Source of the DNA: Mycobacterium shigaense
GTDB lineage: Bacteria > Actinomycetota > Actinomycetes > Mycobacteriales > Mycobacteriaceae
Direction of reading: 5' to 3'
DNA: 64,000 bases
Assembly (NCBI RefSeq): GCF_002356315.1
Contig: NZ_AP018164.1
Location: forward strand, 2,294,001 to 2,358,000
How positions within the stretch are numbered: position 1 is the first letter of the stretch; every line of letters starts with the position of its first letter. The position numbers were made by a program, and so were the translations under genes. Under the pieces are notes generated by a model, which made no database searches, was not told where the DNA came from, and saw nothing but the letters and a program-made list of their open reading frames with translations. Shown piece after piece: positions 42,272 to 52,206 of the stretch.

Positions 42272-44005
42272 GTGATTGAGACTTCTGTTACAGGTGTGCT
42301 GCGCGAACGCGCCAGTCTGCAGCCCAACGACAAGGCGTTCACGTTCATCGACTACGACCAGGATTGGGAAGGGGTAGAGGAGACGCTCACCTGGGGGCAG
42401 CTGTACCGGCGCACCGTCAACATGGCCAAGGCATTGAACGAGGCCGGGTCTCCGGGCGACCGCGCGGTGATCTTGGCACCGCAGGGCCTCGACTACATCG
42501 TCGCGTTCCTCGGCGCGCTGGAGGCGGGGCAGATCGCGGTTCCGCTCGCGGTGCCGCTGGGTGGCGTCAGCGACGAGCGGGTCAGTTCCGTGCTGCGCGA
42601 CTCTTCGCCGTCGGTCGTGCTCACCACGTCCCCGGTCGCGGGCATCGTGTCCGAGTACGTCAAGTTCGATTCCAGCGAATCGGTCTCATCGGTCCTCGAG
42701 GTCGACCAGCTGGACCTGGACGGCCCGATGGGCTCCTTCCGGAGCGAAAGCCGTTCCGGCACTGCGTATTTGCAATACACATCGGGATCCACGCGGTCGC
42801 CGGCCGGTGTGATGATCTCGCACCGGAATCTGGTGGCCAATTTCGAGCAGATCATGGCCGACTACTTCGTGGAGATGGGCGGAGTTTCCCCGCCGGACAT
42901 GACCATCACCTCGTGGTTGCCGTTCTACCACGACATGGGGTTGGTTCTCGGGGTGTGCGCACCGGTGCTGGGCGGATTTCGCACGGTGCTGACCAGTCCG
43001 GTGTCGTTCCTGGCGCGGCCGGCGCGCTGGATTCAGATGCTGGCGAACAATTCCCATCCGTTCTCGGCTGCGCCGAACTTCGCATTCGAATTGGCGGCGC
43101 GGAAAACCTCGAACGACGATCTGGCCGGGAAGGACCTCGGCGAAGTGCTGGTCATCCTCAGCGGCAGCGAGCGGGTGCACCCCGCGACCTTGAAGCGGTT
43201 CAACGACCGGTTCGCGCGCTTCAATTTCCCGGACAAGGCGATCCGCCCGTCGTACGGGCTCGCCGAAGGAACGGTGTACGTGCAGACCCGCACGCCGGCC
43301 GCGCCGCCCGAAATCGTCGACTTCGAAACCGAGAAGCTGTCCGCCGGCGTTGCCGAGCGCTGCGCCCCGGGAACCGGCACACCGCTGGTCGCGTACGGAG
43401 TCGTCAGTTCACCGATGATCAGCATCGTCGATCCCGAAACCCGCGTCGAGTGCCCCGCGGGCACGGCCGGAGAAATCTGGATACACGGCGAGAACGTCGC
43501 CCTGGGCTACTGGAACAAACCCGACGAGACCGAGCACACGTTCCGCGCCCGGCTTGTCAATCCCGCCGACGGCCTGCCCGAAGAGGGCTGGCTGCGGACG
43601 GGGGACCGCGGCTTCTTCTCCGACGGCGAGATGTTCATCATCGGCCGCATCAAGGACCTGCTGATCGTCTACGGGCGCAACCACTCGCCCGACGACATCG
43701 AGGCGACGATCCAGGAGATCACGCGGGGACGGTGCGCGGCGATCGCGGTGTCGGACGAAGGCACCGAGCAGCTCGTCGCCATCATCGAGGTCAGGGACCG
43801 CGGTCAGTCCGAGGAGGCGGCCGACCAGCTGGCCGACGTCAAGCGCGACGTCACCTCCGCGATCTCCAATTCGCACGGCCTCGGCGTCGCCGACCTGGTG
43901 CTGGTCTCGCCCGGCTCGATCCCGATCACCACGAGCGGCAAGGTGCGCCGGGCGGCGTGCGTCGAGCAGTACCGCCACGGGCAGTTCGCGCGCCTGGACG
44001 CTTAG
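42272..44005 (+). CDS. fadD24: Fatty acyl-AMP ligase (FAAL), FadD24-like
   Basis: This 577-residue member of the ANL superfamily is of the FAAL branch, which forms acyl-adenylates and passes them to a PKS or NRPS carrier rather than to CoA. Visible features are the P-loop [34 protein letters not shown], the GYW/GD region (LRTGDRGFF), the hinge [20 protein letters not shown] and the C-terminal [11 protein letters not shown] lysine. GTG at 42272 follows a TAACCT -10-like element by 7 nt, which would give a leaderless mRNA. There is no clear Shine-Dalgarno. It is divergent from the Pks5-like synthase and closest in setting to M. tuberculosis fadD24 (Rv1529). The papA4 and adh genes that flank this pair in M. 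tuberculosis are absent. Confidence 0.92.
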   Translation: MIETSVTGVLRERASLQPNDKAFTFIDYDQDWEGVEETLTWGQLYRRTVNMAKALNEAGSPGDRAVILAPQGLDYIVAFLGALEAGQIAVPLAVPLGGVSDERVSSVLRDSSPSVVLTTSPVAGIVSEYVKFDSSESVSSVLEVDQLDLDGPMGSFRSESRSGTAYLQYTSGSTRSPAGVMISHRNLVANFEQIMADYFVEMGGVSPPDMTITSWLPFYHDMGLVLGVCAPVLGGFRTVLTSPVSFLARPARWIQMLANNSHPFSAAPNFAFELAARKTSNDDLAGKDLGEVLVILSGSERVHPATLKRFNDRFARFNFPDKAIRPSYGLAEGTVYVQTRTPAAPPEIVDFETEKLSAGVAERCAPGTGTPLVAYGVVSSPMISIVDPETRVECPAGTAGEIWIHGENVALGYWNKPDETEHTFRARLVNPADGLPEEGWLRTGDRGFFSDGEMFIIGRIKDLLIVYGRNHSPDDIEATIQEITRGRCAAIAVSDEGTEQLVAIIEVRDRGQSEEAADQLADVKRDVTSAISNSHGLGVADLVLVSPGSIPITTSGKVRRAACVEQYRHGQFARLDA

Positions 44006-44065
44006 ACGCCCAGCGCGGGTTCCGCGTCGCGGGCCTTTGGGCGTGGTGCTGGCTACGCTCGAACG

Positions 44066-44659
44066 ATGACCACAGCCCGAGTGCCCGGATTGCCGCTCGG
44101 CGAGGCCCAGGCAGCCGCCGACGAGGCGGCCGTGCCCGACTACATGGCCGAGCTCAGCATCTTCCAGGTGTTGCTGAACCATCCGCAGCTCGCGCGCGCC
44201 GTCAACGACCTGCTCGCCACCATGCTGTGGCACGGTGCGCTCGACGCGCGGCTGCGCGAGCTGGTGATCATGCGGATCGGCTGGCTCACCGCGTGTGATT
44301 ACGAATGGACGCAGCATTGGCGGGTGGCCTCCCGACTCGGGGTGACAGCCGAAGATCTGCTGGGGGTGCGCGACTGGCAGCACTACGACGGATTCGGTCC
44401 CGCCGAGCGGGCGGTGCTGGCCGCCGCCGACGACGTGGTCCGCGACGGCGCGGTGAGCGCAGCGAGCTGGGCGGCGTGCGAGCGTGAATTGCACAGCGAC
44501 GCAAAGGTTCTCATCGAACTCGTCACCGCGATCGGTGCCTGGCGAATGGTCGCGTCCGTCCTGGAAAGCCTCCGGGTGCCGTTGGAAGAAGGCGTCACCA
44601 GCTGGCCGCCGGACGGCCGGTCGCCCCAGTCGCCATCGCGGATCGGCGTCGCGGAATAG
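44066..44659 (+). CDS. Carboxymuconolactone decarboxylase/AhpD-like protein (Rv1531-like)
   Basis: This 197-residue all-helical protein is of the CMD/AhpD superfamily. The core reads LDARLRELVIMRIGWLTACDYEWTQHWRVASRLG. The family motif is normally CxxC followed by His. Here the second Cys is Glu (CDYEWTQH), so a disulfide-based peroxidase activity is unlikely and the role is unknown. TACGCT at 44054-44059 fits a -10, and the predicted start site coincides with the ATG at 44066, so the mRNA may be leaderless. It lies between fadD24 and a nitronate monooxygenase-like gene, the position of Rv1531 in M. tuberculosis. Confidence 0.88.
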   Translation: MTTARVPGLPLGEAQAAADEAAVPDYMAELSIFQVLLNHPQLARAVNDLLATMLWHGALDARLRELVIMRIGWLTACDYEWTQHWRVASRLGVTAEDLLGVRDWQHYDGFGPAERAVLAAADDVVRDGAVSAASWAACERELHSDAKVLIELVTAIGAWRMVASVLESLRVPLEEGVTSWPPDGRSPQSPSRIGVAE

Positions 44660-44700
44660 GCTCTGCGGCAACGATATCGGCGCCGGTACGTGTGGACTCA

Positions 44701-44729
44701 TTGACATATCAACCGGCGGTTCTTAGCGT
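44701..44729 (+). promoter_or_regulatory. SigA-type promoter of nitronate monooxygenase-like gene
   Basis: TTGACA (44701-44706), a 17-bp spacer and TAGCGT (44724-44729, TANNNT). The expected +1, 7 nt after the -10, is the A of the ATG at 44736, so the transcript should be leaderless. Confidence 0.65.
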
Positions 44730-44735
44730 CGTGAA

Positions 44736-45854
44736 ATGCGAACCAGAGTCGCCGAGATGCTCGGCGTTGAGTTCCCGATCTGCGCATTCAGTCACTGCCG
44801 CGATGTCGTCGCCGCCGTCACCAACGCCGGCGGCCTCGGAATCCTCGGGGCCGTCGCGCACAGCCCCGAGCGGCTGCACAACGAGCTGACCTGGATCGAG
44901 GAACACACCGGCGGCAAGCCCTACGGCGTCGACCTGCTGTTGCCCCCCAAATACGTCGGCGCCGAGCAGGGCGGCATCGACGCGAAGCAGGCCGCGGACC
45001 TGCTGCCTGCCGAACACCGGGCGTTCGTCGACGACCTCCTCGCGCGGTACGGCGTGGCGCCGGCGGTCGATCCGCCGCGGTCACGGGGCGGCCTCAACAT
45101 TTCGCCCAAGGGGTATGAGCCCCTGCTGGAAGTGGCCTTCGCACATGACATTCGGCTGATCGCCAGTGCGCTTGGGCCGCCGCCCGCGGATCTTGTTCAG
45201 CGCGCGCACGACAAGGACGTCGTGGTCGCGGCGCTGGCCGGTACCACCGAGCATGCGCGCCGGCACGCCGCGGCCGGCGTCGACTTGATCGTCGCGCAGG
45301 GCACCGAGGCGGGCGGTCACACCGGCGAGGTGGCGACCATGGTGCTGGTGCCCGAGGTCGTCGACGCGGTCGCGCCCGTGCCGGTGGTGGCGGCGGGCGG
45401 TATCGCCCGCGGCCGTCAGATCGCGGCCGCCCTGGCCCTGGGCGCCGAGGGCGTGTGGTGCGGGTCGGTCTGGCTGACCACCGAAGAAGCCGAGACGGTC
45501 CCCGTGGTCAAGGAGAAGTTCCTGGCCGCCACGTCCTCGGACACGGTGCGGTCGCGCTCGATGACCGGCAAGCCGGCGCGAATGTTGCGCACGGCCTGGA
45601 CCGAGGAGTGGGAACGGCCGGAAAACCCCCGCCCGCTCGGCATGCCGCTGCAGACGGCGCTGGTCACCGAGCCGCAGGTGCGCATCAACCAGGCGGCCAC
45701 CCATCCGGGGTCGCAGGCCCGCGAGTTGGCGACCTATTTCGTCGGCCAGGTGGTCGGCTCGCTCGACCGGGTCCGGCCCACGCGGTCGGTGGTGCTGGAG
45801 ATGGTCGAGGAGTTCATCGACACGGTCGGGCGGCTGCAGGGACTGGTCGGTTAG
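44736..45854 (+). CDS. Nitronate monooxygenase / 2-nitropropane dioxygenase family (Rv1533-like)
   Basis: This 372-residue FMN-dependent TIM-barrel protein has an N-terminal LGVEFPICAFSHCRDVVAAVTNAGGLGILGA. The flavin and phosphate-binding stretches are visible as DLIVAQGTEAGGHTG and PVVAAGGIARGRQIAAALALGAEGVWCGSVWL. Members oxidise alkyl nitronates, and some act on other small substrates, so the true substrate is unknown. A TTGACA-N17-TAGCGT promoter puts the start site on the ATG. The size and neighbours match M. tuberculosis Rv1533 (375 aa). The TetR-family gene Rv1534 that follows it in M. tuberculosis is missing here. Confidence 0.9.
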   Translation: MRTRVAEMLGVEFPICAFSHCRDVVAAVTNAGGLGILGAVAHSPERLHNELTWIEEHTGGKPYGVDLLLPPKYVGAEQGGIDAKQAADLLPAEHRAFVDDLLARYGVAPAVDPPRSRGGLNISPKGYEPLLEVAFAHDIRLIASALGPPPADLVQRAHDKDVVVAALAGTTEHARRHAAAGVDLIVAQGTEAGGHTGEVATMVLVPEVVDAVAPVPVVAAGGIARGRQIAAALALGAEGVWCGSVWLTTEEAETVPVVKEKFLAATSSDTVRSRSMTGKPARMLRTAWTEEWERPENPRPLGMPLQTALVTEPQVRINQAATHPGSQARELATYFVGQVVGSLDRVRPTRSVVLEMVEEFIDTVGRLQGLVG

Positions 45855-45985
45855 CGGCATTTGCACAGCTCAGCGGCGCTAAAGCTGGCCGTTGGCTGTG
45901 CGCGACGTAGCGAATCCATAAAATTCTTCCGATACAGCGCGTGTCACATTGACCTCGTTGCGCTCGTCGTGCATGCTTGGCCAAG

Positions 45986-46143
45986 CACCTCGTTAGGCGA
46001 GGCGTCCACACGAATACAGGCCACTGACCCCGAACGTCGAAAGACGCCCCGGGTCAGGACAGCTCCTCCCGGCTTAAGGGTTGAGCCCAGGTGGCTTCCG
46101 AGCAATCGGACACGTCGTGTGGTGCCAAAACTCTGACGAGAGG
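45986..46143 (+). promoter_or_regulatory. M-box (ykoK-type) magnesium riboswitch
   Basis: The conserved M-box signatures appear in order. They are CTCGTTAGGCGAGGCGTC (around 45990-46006), ACAGGCCACTGACCCC, GAACGTCGAAAGACGCC (46032-46047), CGGGTCA, and the closing GTGGTGCCAAAACTCTGACGAGAG. The B. subtilis mgtE M-box has the same elements. M. tuberculosis is known to have an M-box upstream of Rv1535, the homologue of the gene that follows. Expression of the downstream unit is expected to rise when Mg2+ is low. Confidence 0.9.
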
Positions 46144-46242
46144 GGTGCTGATCTCCGACGTCGTCGGGTCAGGACTCCTTTCGGTGCGCACAGAAGATGC
46201 GGGCAACCGCACGCGTCGAGCCGTCGAGGAGGTGAGGGACGA

Positions 46243-46323
46243 ATGAGTTCCAGTGGCAGTCCGGATGGATATCCGGGCGATCTTCCGTCCCAATCCGACC
46301 TCCGGCACGACGCCTTGCGCTAA
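46243..46323 (+). CDS. Small ORF (26 aa) between the M-box and the Rv1535-like gene
   Basis: ATG at 46243 is preceded by a near-ideal ribosome site (GAGGAGGTGAG, about 5-8 nt upstream) and the frame ends in TAA at 46321-46323. The peptide begins MSSSGSPDGYPGDLP and ends LRHDALR. It is hydrophilic and contains three prolines. It sits in the riboswitch leader, 112 nt before the next gene, so it could be a leader peptide that couples translation to riboswitch output, or a small protein in its own right. I recognise no family. The frame extends upstream into the M-box, but only this ATG has a ribosome site. Confidence 0.5.
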   Translation: MSSSGSPDGYPGDLPSQSDLRHDALR

Positions 46324-46435
46324 CTGACTCCACGCGAATCGACTTGCCGCTCAGGCGTTCTCGAGTCGGAACCGTTACGGGACGGGACACGTCAGTCCAG
46401 TCAGAACCCGTTTGCAGTTCCGTTAGGAGACGATC

Positions 46436-46675
46436 ATGACCGCAGTACTCTTCGACGAAGTAGTGGCCGTAGCCCCCGCCCGCAACCTGCGGCTGGTGCG
46501 CGACACGTCCCCGGTTGCGGCCCCGGCGCCCAAGAAGGTGGCCCCTGCTGTCCAGGCCCTGCACTTCGGCGCCGGTGACCCGCTGGTGGACGGCGCGGCC
46601 CGGCTGTTGAGCATCCCGGTCCGGCACGTGTACGCGGCCCTGTGGCGCGTCGGTTTCATCGACGTTCGGGCCTAG
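46436..46675 (+). CDS. Rv1535-like small protein of unknown function
   Basis: This 79-residue protein starts at ATG 46436 with AGGAG 7 nt upstream. The N-terminal half is basic and Ala/Pro-rich (RNLRLVRDTSPVAAPAPKK), and the C-terminal part is more structured (ARLLSIPVRHVYAALWRVGFIDVRA). There is no signal peptide or membrane segment. The position between an M-box and ileS, and the length, match M. tuberculosis Rv1535, a Mg2+-regulated gene of unknown role. A role in Mg2+ homeostasis is inferred only from the riboswitch. Confidence 0.85.
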   Translation: MTAVLFDEVVAVAPARNLRLVRDTSPVAAPAPKKVAPAVQALHFGAGDPLVDGAARLLSIPVRHVYAALWRVGFIDVRA

Positions 46676-46711
46676 TCGACCGACCATGGATGGATCCCAG
46701 CCGATGGCTCC

Positions 46712-46758
46712 GAGGGGTTATCCGACCGCAGGCCCGGTTTGCGATCGGGTAACCCCTT
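46712..46758 (+). terminator. Hairpin after Rv1535-like gene (probable terminator)
   Basis: GAGGGGTTATCCGA (46712-46725) pairs with TCGGGTAACCCCTT (46745-46758) over about 13 positions, with a G-U pair and a roughly 19-nt loop. CGAGGGG can also pair with CCCCTCG at 46763-46769, giving an alternative fold. No T tract follows. It separates the Mg2+-controlled unit from the ileS leader. Confidence 0.5.
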
Positions 46759-46789
46759 GGAGCCCCTCGCGATTGATTTGCGGCGCTTA

Positions 46790-46965
46790 CGTAGAATCTC
46801 CCTAACGGCACCGATCCGGCCATCACCGGGGAGCCTTCGGAAGAACAGCCCGCTCCGCCATCGGGGTGGCCAAGTAGACCCGAACGGGTAGGCCCGTCAC
46901 AGCCACATCGAGCGGCCGCGCGGGAGCGCGGCAAGCGGGGTGGTACCGCGGTGCTCGCGCAGGTA
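46790..46965 (+). promoter_or_regulatory. T-box riboswitch of ileS
   Basis: The T-box motif GGGTGGTACCGCG is at 46938-46950. Its variable base (T in TGGTACC) would pair with the A discriminator of tRNA-Ile. Upstream, the stem I region has CCGGCC-ATC-ACCGG, which places an ATC isoleucine specifier at 46822-46824, then GGGGAGCC and CGGAAGAAC as in actinobacterial ileS leaders. These T-boxes mostly act on translation initiation. Uncharged tRNA-Ile should free the ileS start at 46997. Confidence 0.92.
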
Positions 46966-46996
46966 GCGCGTCGTCGTCCCCGGCCTGACCGTAGGC

Positions 46997-49900
46997 ATGC
47001 AGGAGACGACGCGCACCGTGACCGACTCGATCACTGGCGAAGCCGACGCCAGGGCTTATCCCAAGCTCGCGGGTGGGTCACCCGATTTCCCGGCCCTGGA
47101 ACTCGATGTCCTCGATTACTGGGCCGGCGACGACACCTTCCGGGCCAGCATCGCGCGCCGCGCCGGCGCCGCCGAGTACGTCTTCTACGACGGGCCGCCG
47201 TTCGCCAACGGGCTGCCGCATTACGGGCATCTGCTGACCGGCTACGTGAAAGACATTGTCCCGCGGTACCGCACGATGCGCGGGTACAAGGTCGAGCGCC
47301 GCTTCGGCTGGGACACGCACGGGCTGCCCGCCGAACTCGAGGTCGAACGGCAGTTGGGCATCAACGACAAGTCGCAGATCGACGACATGGGGATTGCCGC
47401 GTTCAATGACGCATGCCGCGAATCGGTGTTGCGCTACACCGACGAGTGGCAGGCGTACGTCACCCGCCAGGCCCGCTGGGTCGACTTCGGCAACGACTAC
47501 AAGACGCTCGATCTGCCCTACATGGAGTCGGTGATCTGGGCGTTCAAGCAGCTGTGGGACAAGGGCCTGGCCTACGAGGGTTACCGGGTACTGCCGTATT
47601 GCTGGCGCGACGAAACACCGCTGTCCAACCACGAATTGCGGATGGACGACGACGTCTATCAGAGCCGCCAGGATCCGGCGGTCACCGTCGGCTTCCAGGT
47701 GGCCGGCGGCGAGCTGGCCGGCGCCTATCTGTTGGTGTGGACGACCACACCGTGGACCCTGCCGTCCAACCTGGCCGTCGCCGTGCACCCCGATGTCACC
47801 TACGTTCAGGTCAAGGCGGAGGATCGGCGGTTCGTGCTCGCCGAGGCGCGGCTGAGAACCTACGCCCGGGAGCTAGGTGAGGAGCCCGAGGTGCTCGGTA
47901 CCTATACCGGCACCCAGCTGCTCGGCACGCGCTACCTGCCGCCATTCCCGTATTTCATGGACACGGCCAAGGCTTTTCAGGTGCTGCCCGGCGACTTCGT
48001 CACCATCGACGACGGCACCGGGATCGTGCACATGGCGCCCGCCTATGGTGAGGACGACATGGCCACCACCGACAAAGTGGGCATCGTGCCGGTGACCCCG
48101 GTCGACTCCAGGGGCCGGTTCGATGCGACTGTCCCGGATTACCGGGGCCAGCACGTCTTTGACGCCAACCCGCAGATCATCCGCGACCTGAAGAACGGCA
48201 GCGGCCCGGCCGCCGTCAACAAGCCGGTGCTGATCCGTCACGAAACCTACGAACACCCCTATCCGCATTGTTGGCGGTGCCGCAATCCGCTGATCTACCG
48301 GGCGGTTTCGTCGTGGTTTGTCGCGGTCACCGACTTCCGGGACCGCATGGTGGAGCTCAACCAGCAGATCACCTGGTATCCCGAACACGTCAAGGACGGC
48401 CAGTTCGGCAAGTGGCTGCAGGGCGCCCGCGACTGGTCGATCTCACGAAACCGCTACTGGGGCACGCCAATTCCGGTGTGGAAGTCCGACGATCCAGCCT
48501 ACCCGCGCCTCGACGTCTACGGCAGCCTCGACGAGCTGGAACGCGACTTCGGGGTGCGGCCCACCAATCTGCACCGGCCCTACATCGACGAGCTCACCCG
48601 GCCCAATCCCGACGACCCGACCGGGCGCACCACGATGCGACGCATCCCCGACGTGCTCGACGTGTGGTTCGACTCGGGGTCCATGCCTTATGCCCAGGTG
48701 CATTACCCGTTCGAGAACTCCGACTGGTTCGACACGCACTACCCGGGTGACTTCATCGTCGAATACATCGGACAGACCCGCGGATGGTTCTACACGCTGC
48801 ATGTGCTGGCCACCGCGCTGTTTGACCGGCCGGCGTTCAAAACCTGTGTGGCACATGGCATCGTGCTGGGTTCCGACGGCCAGAAGATGAGCAAATCGCT
48901 GCGCAACTATCCTGACGTCTCCGAGGTCTTCGACCGCGACGGCTCGGATGCCATGCGCTGGTTCCTGATGGCCTCGCCGATCCTGCGCGGTGGCAATCTG
49001 ATCGTCACCGAGCAGGGCATTCGCGAGGGCGTACGCCAGGTGTTGCTGCCGTTGTGGAACGCCTACAGCTTCCTGGCGCTGTATGCGCCCAAAGTCGGGA
49101 CCTGGCGGGTTGATTCATCGCACGTGCTGGACCGCTACATCTTGGCCAAACTGGCGGCGCTGCGTGACGACCTCACCGGTTCGCTGCAGGAGTGCGACAT
49201 CTCCGGGGCCTGCGAACAGTTGCGCCTGTTCACCGAGGCGCTGACGAATTGGTATGTGCGGCGGTCGCGTTCACGGTTCTGGGGGGAAGACAGCGACGCC
49301 ATCGACACGCTGCACACGGTGCTGGAGGTGACGGCTCGGCTGGCCGCGCCGCTGCTGCCGCTGGTCACCGAGATCATCTGGCGCGGGCTCACCGGCGAGC
49401 GTTCGGTGCATCTGAGCGACTGGCCCGACGCGGGCGTGTTGCGCCCGGATGCCGACCTGGTCGCCGCGATGGACCAGGTGCGCGATGTGTGCTCGGCGGG
49501 TTCGTCGCTGCGCAAGGCCAAGAAACTGCGGGTGCGGCTGCCGTTATCGAAATTGACTGTGGCGGTTGAAGATCCGCAACAACTCGAGCCATTCACCGAC
49601 CTGATCGCCGACGAGCTCAACGTCAAGCGCGTGCAGCTGACCGATGCGATCGACACGTACGGACGTTTCGAGCTTACCGTCAACGCCCGGGTGGCCGGGC
49701 CGCGGTTGGGCAAGGATGTACAGGCGGCGATCAAGGCGGTCAAGGCCGGTGAGGGCATCGTCAATCCAGACGGCACCCTGACCGCCGGCCCCGCGGTGCT
49801 GCTGCCCGAGGAGTACAACTCGCGGTTGGTGGCCGCCGACCCGGAGTTCACCGCCGCGTTGCCCGGGGGAGCGGGCCTGGTGGTCCTCGATGGCACGGTC

Positions 49901-50158
49901 ACCCCGGAACTGGAGGCCGAGGGGTGGGCCAAGGACCGGATCCGCGAGCTGCAGGAGTTGCGCAAGTCGACGGGCCTGGACGTGTCGGACCGCATTGTGG
50001 TGGTGATGTCGGTGCCCGCCGAGCGCGCCGACTGGGCGCGCACGCACCGCGACCTGATCGCCGGCGAAATTCTGGCCACCAGCTTCGAGTTCGGTGAGCC
50101 GGCACCGGAGTCCGTCGCCATCGGCGACGGCGTGCGCGTCAGCATCGCCAAGGCCTAG
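46997..50158 (+). CDS. ileS: Isoleucyl-tRNA synthetase
   Basis: This 1053-residue class I aminoacyl-tRNA synthetase charges tRNA-Ile in the cytosol. The HIGH-type motif is in [14 protein letters not shown] and the KMSKS motif in [16 protein letters not shown]. The CP1 editing insertion and a long C-terminal anticodon-binding and distal region follow. The length and sequence style match the eukaryote-like IleRS of mycobacteria, a type linked to low mupirocin sensitivity. I use ATG 46997 (MQETTRTV), which lies about 45 nt after the T-box motif, consistent with translational control. It is followed by a convergent methyltransferase gene 22 bp away. Confidence 0.96.
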   Translation: MQETTRTVTDSITGEADARAYPKLAGGSPDFPALELDVLDYWAGDDTFRASIARRAGAAEYVFYDGPPFANGLPHYGHLLTGYVKDIVPRYRTMRGYKVERRFGWDTHGLPAELEVERQLGINDKSQIDDMGIAAFNDACRESVLRYTDEWQAYVTRQARWVDFGNDYKTLDLPYMESVIWAFKQLWDKGLAYEGYRVLPYCWRDETPLSNHELRMDDDVYQSRQDPAVTVGFQVAGGELAGAYLLVWTTTPWTLPSNLAVAVHPDVTYVQVKAEDRRFVLAEARLRTYARELGEEPEVLGTYTGTQLLGTRYLPPFPYFMDTAKAFQVLPGDFVTIDDGTGIVHMAPAYGEDDMATTDKVGIVPVTPVDSRGRFDATVPDYRGQHVFDANPQIIRDLKNGSGPAAVNKPVLIRHETYEHPYPHCWRCRNPLIYRAVSSWFVAVTDFRDRMVELNQQITWYPEHVKDGQFGKWLQGARDWSISRNRYWGTPIPVWKSDDPAYPRLDVYGSLDELERDFGVRPTNLHRPYIDELTRPNPDDPTGRTTMRRIPDVLDVWFDSGSMPYAQVHYPFENSDWFDTHYPGDFIVEYIGQTRGWFYTLHVLATALFDRPAFKTCVAHGIVLGSDGQKMSKSLRNYPDVSEVFDRDGSDAMRWFLMASPILRGGNLIVTEQGIREGVRQVLLPLWNAYSFLALYAPKVGTWRVDSSHVLDRYILAKLAALRDDLTGSLQECDISGACEQLRLFTEALTNWYVRRSRSRFWGEDSDAIDTLHTVLEVTARLAAPLLPLVTEIIWRGLTGERSVHLSDWPDAGVLRPDADLVAAMDQVRDVCSAGSSLRKAKKLRVRLPLSKLTVAVEDPQQLEPFTDLIADELNVKRVQLTDAIDTYGRFELTVNARVAGPRLGKDVQAAIKAVKAGEGIVNPDGTLTAGPAVLLPEEYNSRLVAADPEFTAALPGGAGLVVLDGTVTPELEAEGWAKDRIRELQELRKSTGLDVSDRIVVVMSVPAERADWARTHRDLIAGEILATSFEFGEPAPESVAIGDGVRVSIAKA

Positions 50159-50180
50159 CCTTTGACCGCGCCGGGTGAAC

Positions 50181-50747
50181 CTAGGCCTTGACCGCGCGCC
50201 AGCGCAGCCGGCCGCCGCGGGCCTCGACCTCGACATCGCCAAATCCGGCCGCGCGCAAGCGGTCCGGCAGGGTGTCCGGTGAGACGGTGTTGCAGGTGTC
50301 GCGAAAATGCAGAATCCGGAACCGCAGCGACGTCACGCTGTCGCTACCGGCGAACACGCCGCCGGGGCGCAGCACGCGAAACGCCTCGGCGAACAACCGA
50401 TCCTGCAGCTCGGCGGTCGGGACGTGATGCAGCATCGTGAACGACACCACCGAGCTGAACTCGTCGGCCGGCAACCCGGTGTCGGTGGCGTCGCCGTTGA
50501 TGATGCGCGCGCGGTCGCCGTACAGCCGCTGCAGCCGCCGCGCCATCGGGGTGTCGATCTCTACCGAGGTGAGCCTCGGCGTCTTGTCGACCAGCACCCG
50601 CAGGATGGCGCCGTAGCCCGGCCCGATTTCCAGCGTGTTGTCACCGAGGTCCACGTCGGCCAGCGCCCACGGCAGCAGGTCGTCCTCGACCGCCTTGGCC
50701 CAGCGGTCTGAACTGCAGATGCGGCGGTGCGCGAGGTTCATGGCCAT
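50181..50747 (-). CDS. Class I SAM-dependent methyltransferase
   Basis: This is a Rossmann-fold methyltransferase with SAM motif [16 protein letters not shown], the acidic end of beta-2 in [14 protein letters not shown] (motif II region) and [13 protein letters not shown] choose ATG 50747 ([16 protein letters not shown], 188 residues), with 50741 equally possible, because homologues tend to begin near this HRR..C.SD.W segment. Starts farther upstream run into the divergent dinX promoter. None has a clear Shine-Dalgarno. The substrate is unknown. M. tuberculosis has no gene between ileS and dinX, so this is an insertion, or a loss there. It is convergent with ileS and divergent from dinX (40 bp). 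Confidence 0.8.
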   Translation of the reverse strand: MAMNLAHRRICSSDRWAKAVEDDLLPWALADVDLGDNTLEIGPGYGAILRVLVDKTPRLTSVEIDTPMARRLQRLYGDRARIINGDATDTGLPADEFSSVVSFTMLHHVPTAELQDRLFAEAFRVLRPGGVFAGSDSVTSLRFRILHFRDTCNTVSPDTLPDRLRAAGFGDVEVEARGGRLRWRAVKA

Positions 50748-50787
50748 CTGGAAAACGTTAGCCCACTTGGGCAATAGCATTTGTCGG

Positions 50788-52206
50788 ATGGAGTCGCGCT
50801 GGGTGCTGCACCTGGACATGGATGCGTTCTTCGCGTCCGTCGAGCAGCTCACCCGGCCGACCCTGCGCGGCCGGCCGGTGCTGGTCGGCGGGCTCGGCGG
50901 CCGGGGAGTGGTGGCCGGCGCCAGCTACGAGGCACGGGTGTTCGGCGCGCGGTCGGCGATGCCGATGCATCAGGCCCGCCGGATGGTCGGCGTGACCGCG
51001 GTGGTGTTGCCGCCGCGCGGGGTGGTCTACGGCGTCGCCAGCCGCCGGGTGTTCAGCGCCGTGCGCGACGTGGTGCCCGTCGTCGAGCAGCTGTCCTTCG
51101 ACGAGGCGTTCGGGGAGCCGCCGCAGCTGGCCGGGGCGCCGTTCGGCGACGTCGAGGAATTCTGCGAGGCGTTGCGCCGTCGGGTGCGCGACGAGACGGG
51201 GCTGGTCGCGTCAGTCGGTGCGGGCTCGGGCAAGCAGATCGCCAAGATCGCCTCTGGCCTGGCCAAACCCGACGGCATCCGGGTGGTGGGACGCGACGAG
51301 GAACGCGCGCTGCTCGACGGGTTGCCGGTGCGACGGCTGTGGGGCATCGGGCCGGTCGCCGAGGAGAAGCTGAATCGGCTCGGCATCGAGACGATCGGGC
51401 AGCTAGCCGCGCTGACCGACGCCGAGGTGGCCAACATTCTGGGCGCGACGACCGGGCCGGCTCTCCACCGGCTGGCCCGCGGCATCGATGATCGCCCGGT
51501 CGCCGAGCGCGCCGAGGCCAAGCAGATCAGCGCCGAATCGACCTTCGCCGCCGACCTGACCAGCCTGGAGCAGCTGCACGACGCGATCGACCCGATCGCC
51601 GAGCATGCGCACCAACGCCTGCTCCGCGACGGCCGGGGCGCGCGGACCGTCACGGTGAAGCTGAAGAAGTCCGATATGAGCACGCTCACCCGCTCGGCGA
51701 CGCTGCCGTACGCGACGACCGAAATGGGCGCGCTGGGAGCGCTGGCCCGGCGCCTGCTGCTCGACCCGCGCGATATCGGCCCCATTCGCCTTCTCGGCGT
51801 TGGGTTTTCGGGCCTGAGCGACGTGCGTCAGCAATCGCTGTTTCCCGACTTGGAGCTCGCGGCGCCGCAATCGGAGGCATACCACTCTGTGGAGACCGCG
51901 ACCGAGGCCATGTTGGCGCCGCGGCCGGAGCCCGAGGCCTCGCCGTGGCGGGTGGGAGACGACGTGACCCACCGTGAGCTCGGGCACGGCTGGGTGCAGG
52001 GCGCGGGCCACGGCGTCGTCACGGTCCGGTTCGAGACCCGCGGCACCGGCCCGGGGCTGGCCCGGACGTTTCCCGTCGGCACCGGCGACCTCGACCGCGC
52101 CAATCCGCTCGATTCCCTGGATTGGCCGGACTACCTGGGGGTGCTGCGCGCCGAGGAGGCGAGCGACGCGTCAGCCCCAGCGGGCGACGACATCGCCGAC
52201 CCGTGA
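50788..52206 (+). CDS. dinX: Y-family DNA polymerase IV
   Basis: This 472-residue Y-family translesion polymerase has catalytic acidic residues in [15 protein letters not shown] (residues 6-20) and LSFDEAF (around 107-113), [14 protein letters not shown] in the fingers, helix-hairpin-helix repeats near [12 protein letters not shown], and a C-terminal little finger. An extra C-terminal part (about 390-472) holds a [17 protein letters not shown] module, as in mycobacterial DinX. The ATG at 50788 lies about 8 nt after TAGCAT (50775-50780), a -10-like element, so the mRNA may be nearly leaderless. The 3' end overlaps convergent ansA by 36 bp. No LexA box is visible. Confidence 0.93.
   Translation: MESRWVLHLDMDAFFASVEQLTRPTLRGRPVLVGGLGGRGVVAGASYEARVFGARSAMPMHQARRMVGVTAVVLPPRGVVYGVASRRVFSAVRDVVPVVEQLSFDEAFGEPPQLAGAPFGDVEEFCEALRRRVRDETGLVASVGAGSGKQIAKIASGLAKPDGIRVVGRDEERALLDGLPVRRLWGIGPVAEEKLNRLGIETIGQLAALTDAEVANILGATTGPALHRLARGIDDRPVAERAEAKQISAESTFAADLTSLEQLHDAIDPIAEHAHQRLLRDGRGARTVTVKLKKSDMSTLTRSATLPYATTEMGALGALARRLLLDPRDIGPIRLLGVGFSGLSDVRQQSLFPDLELAAPQSEAYHSVETATEAMLAPRPEPEASPWRVGDDVTHRELGHGWVQGAGHGVVTVRFETRGTGPGLARTFPVGTGDLDRANPLDSLDWPDYLGVLRAEEASDASAPAGDDIADP

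Noticed and set aside
46155..46167. CCGACG-T-CGTCGG palindrome after the M-box as a terminator
   Set aside because: The arms are almost contiguous, leaving only a short stem once a loop is allowed, and there is no T tract. It is too weak to call.
46081..46242. Longer version (80 codons) of the small ORF ending at 46323
   Set aside because: The extra N-terminal part lies in the M-box fold and beyond it, and its start has no ribosome site. Only the internal ATG at 46243 does.
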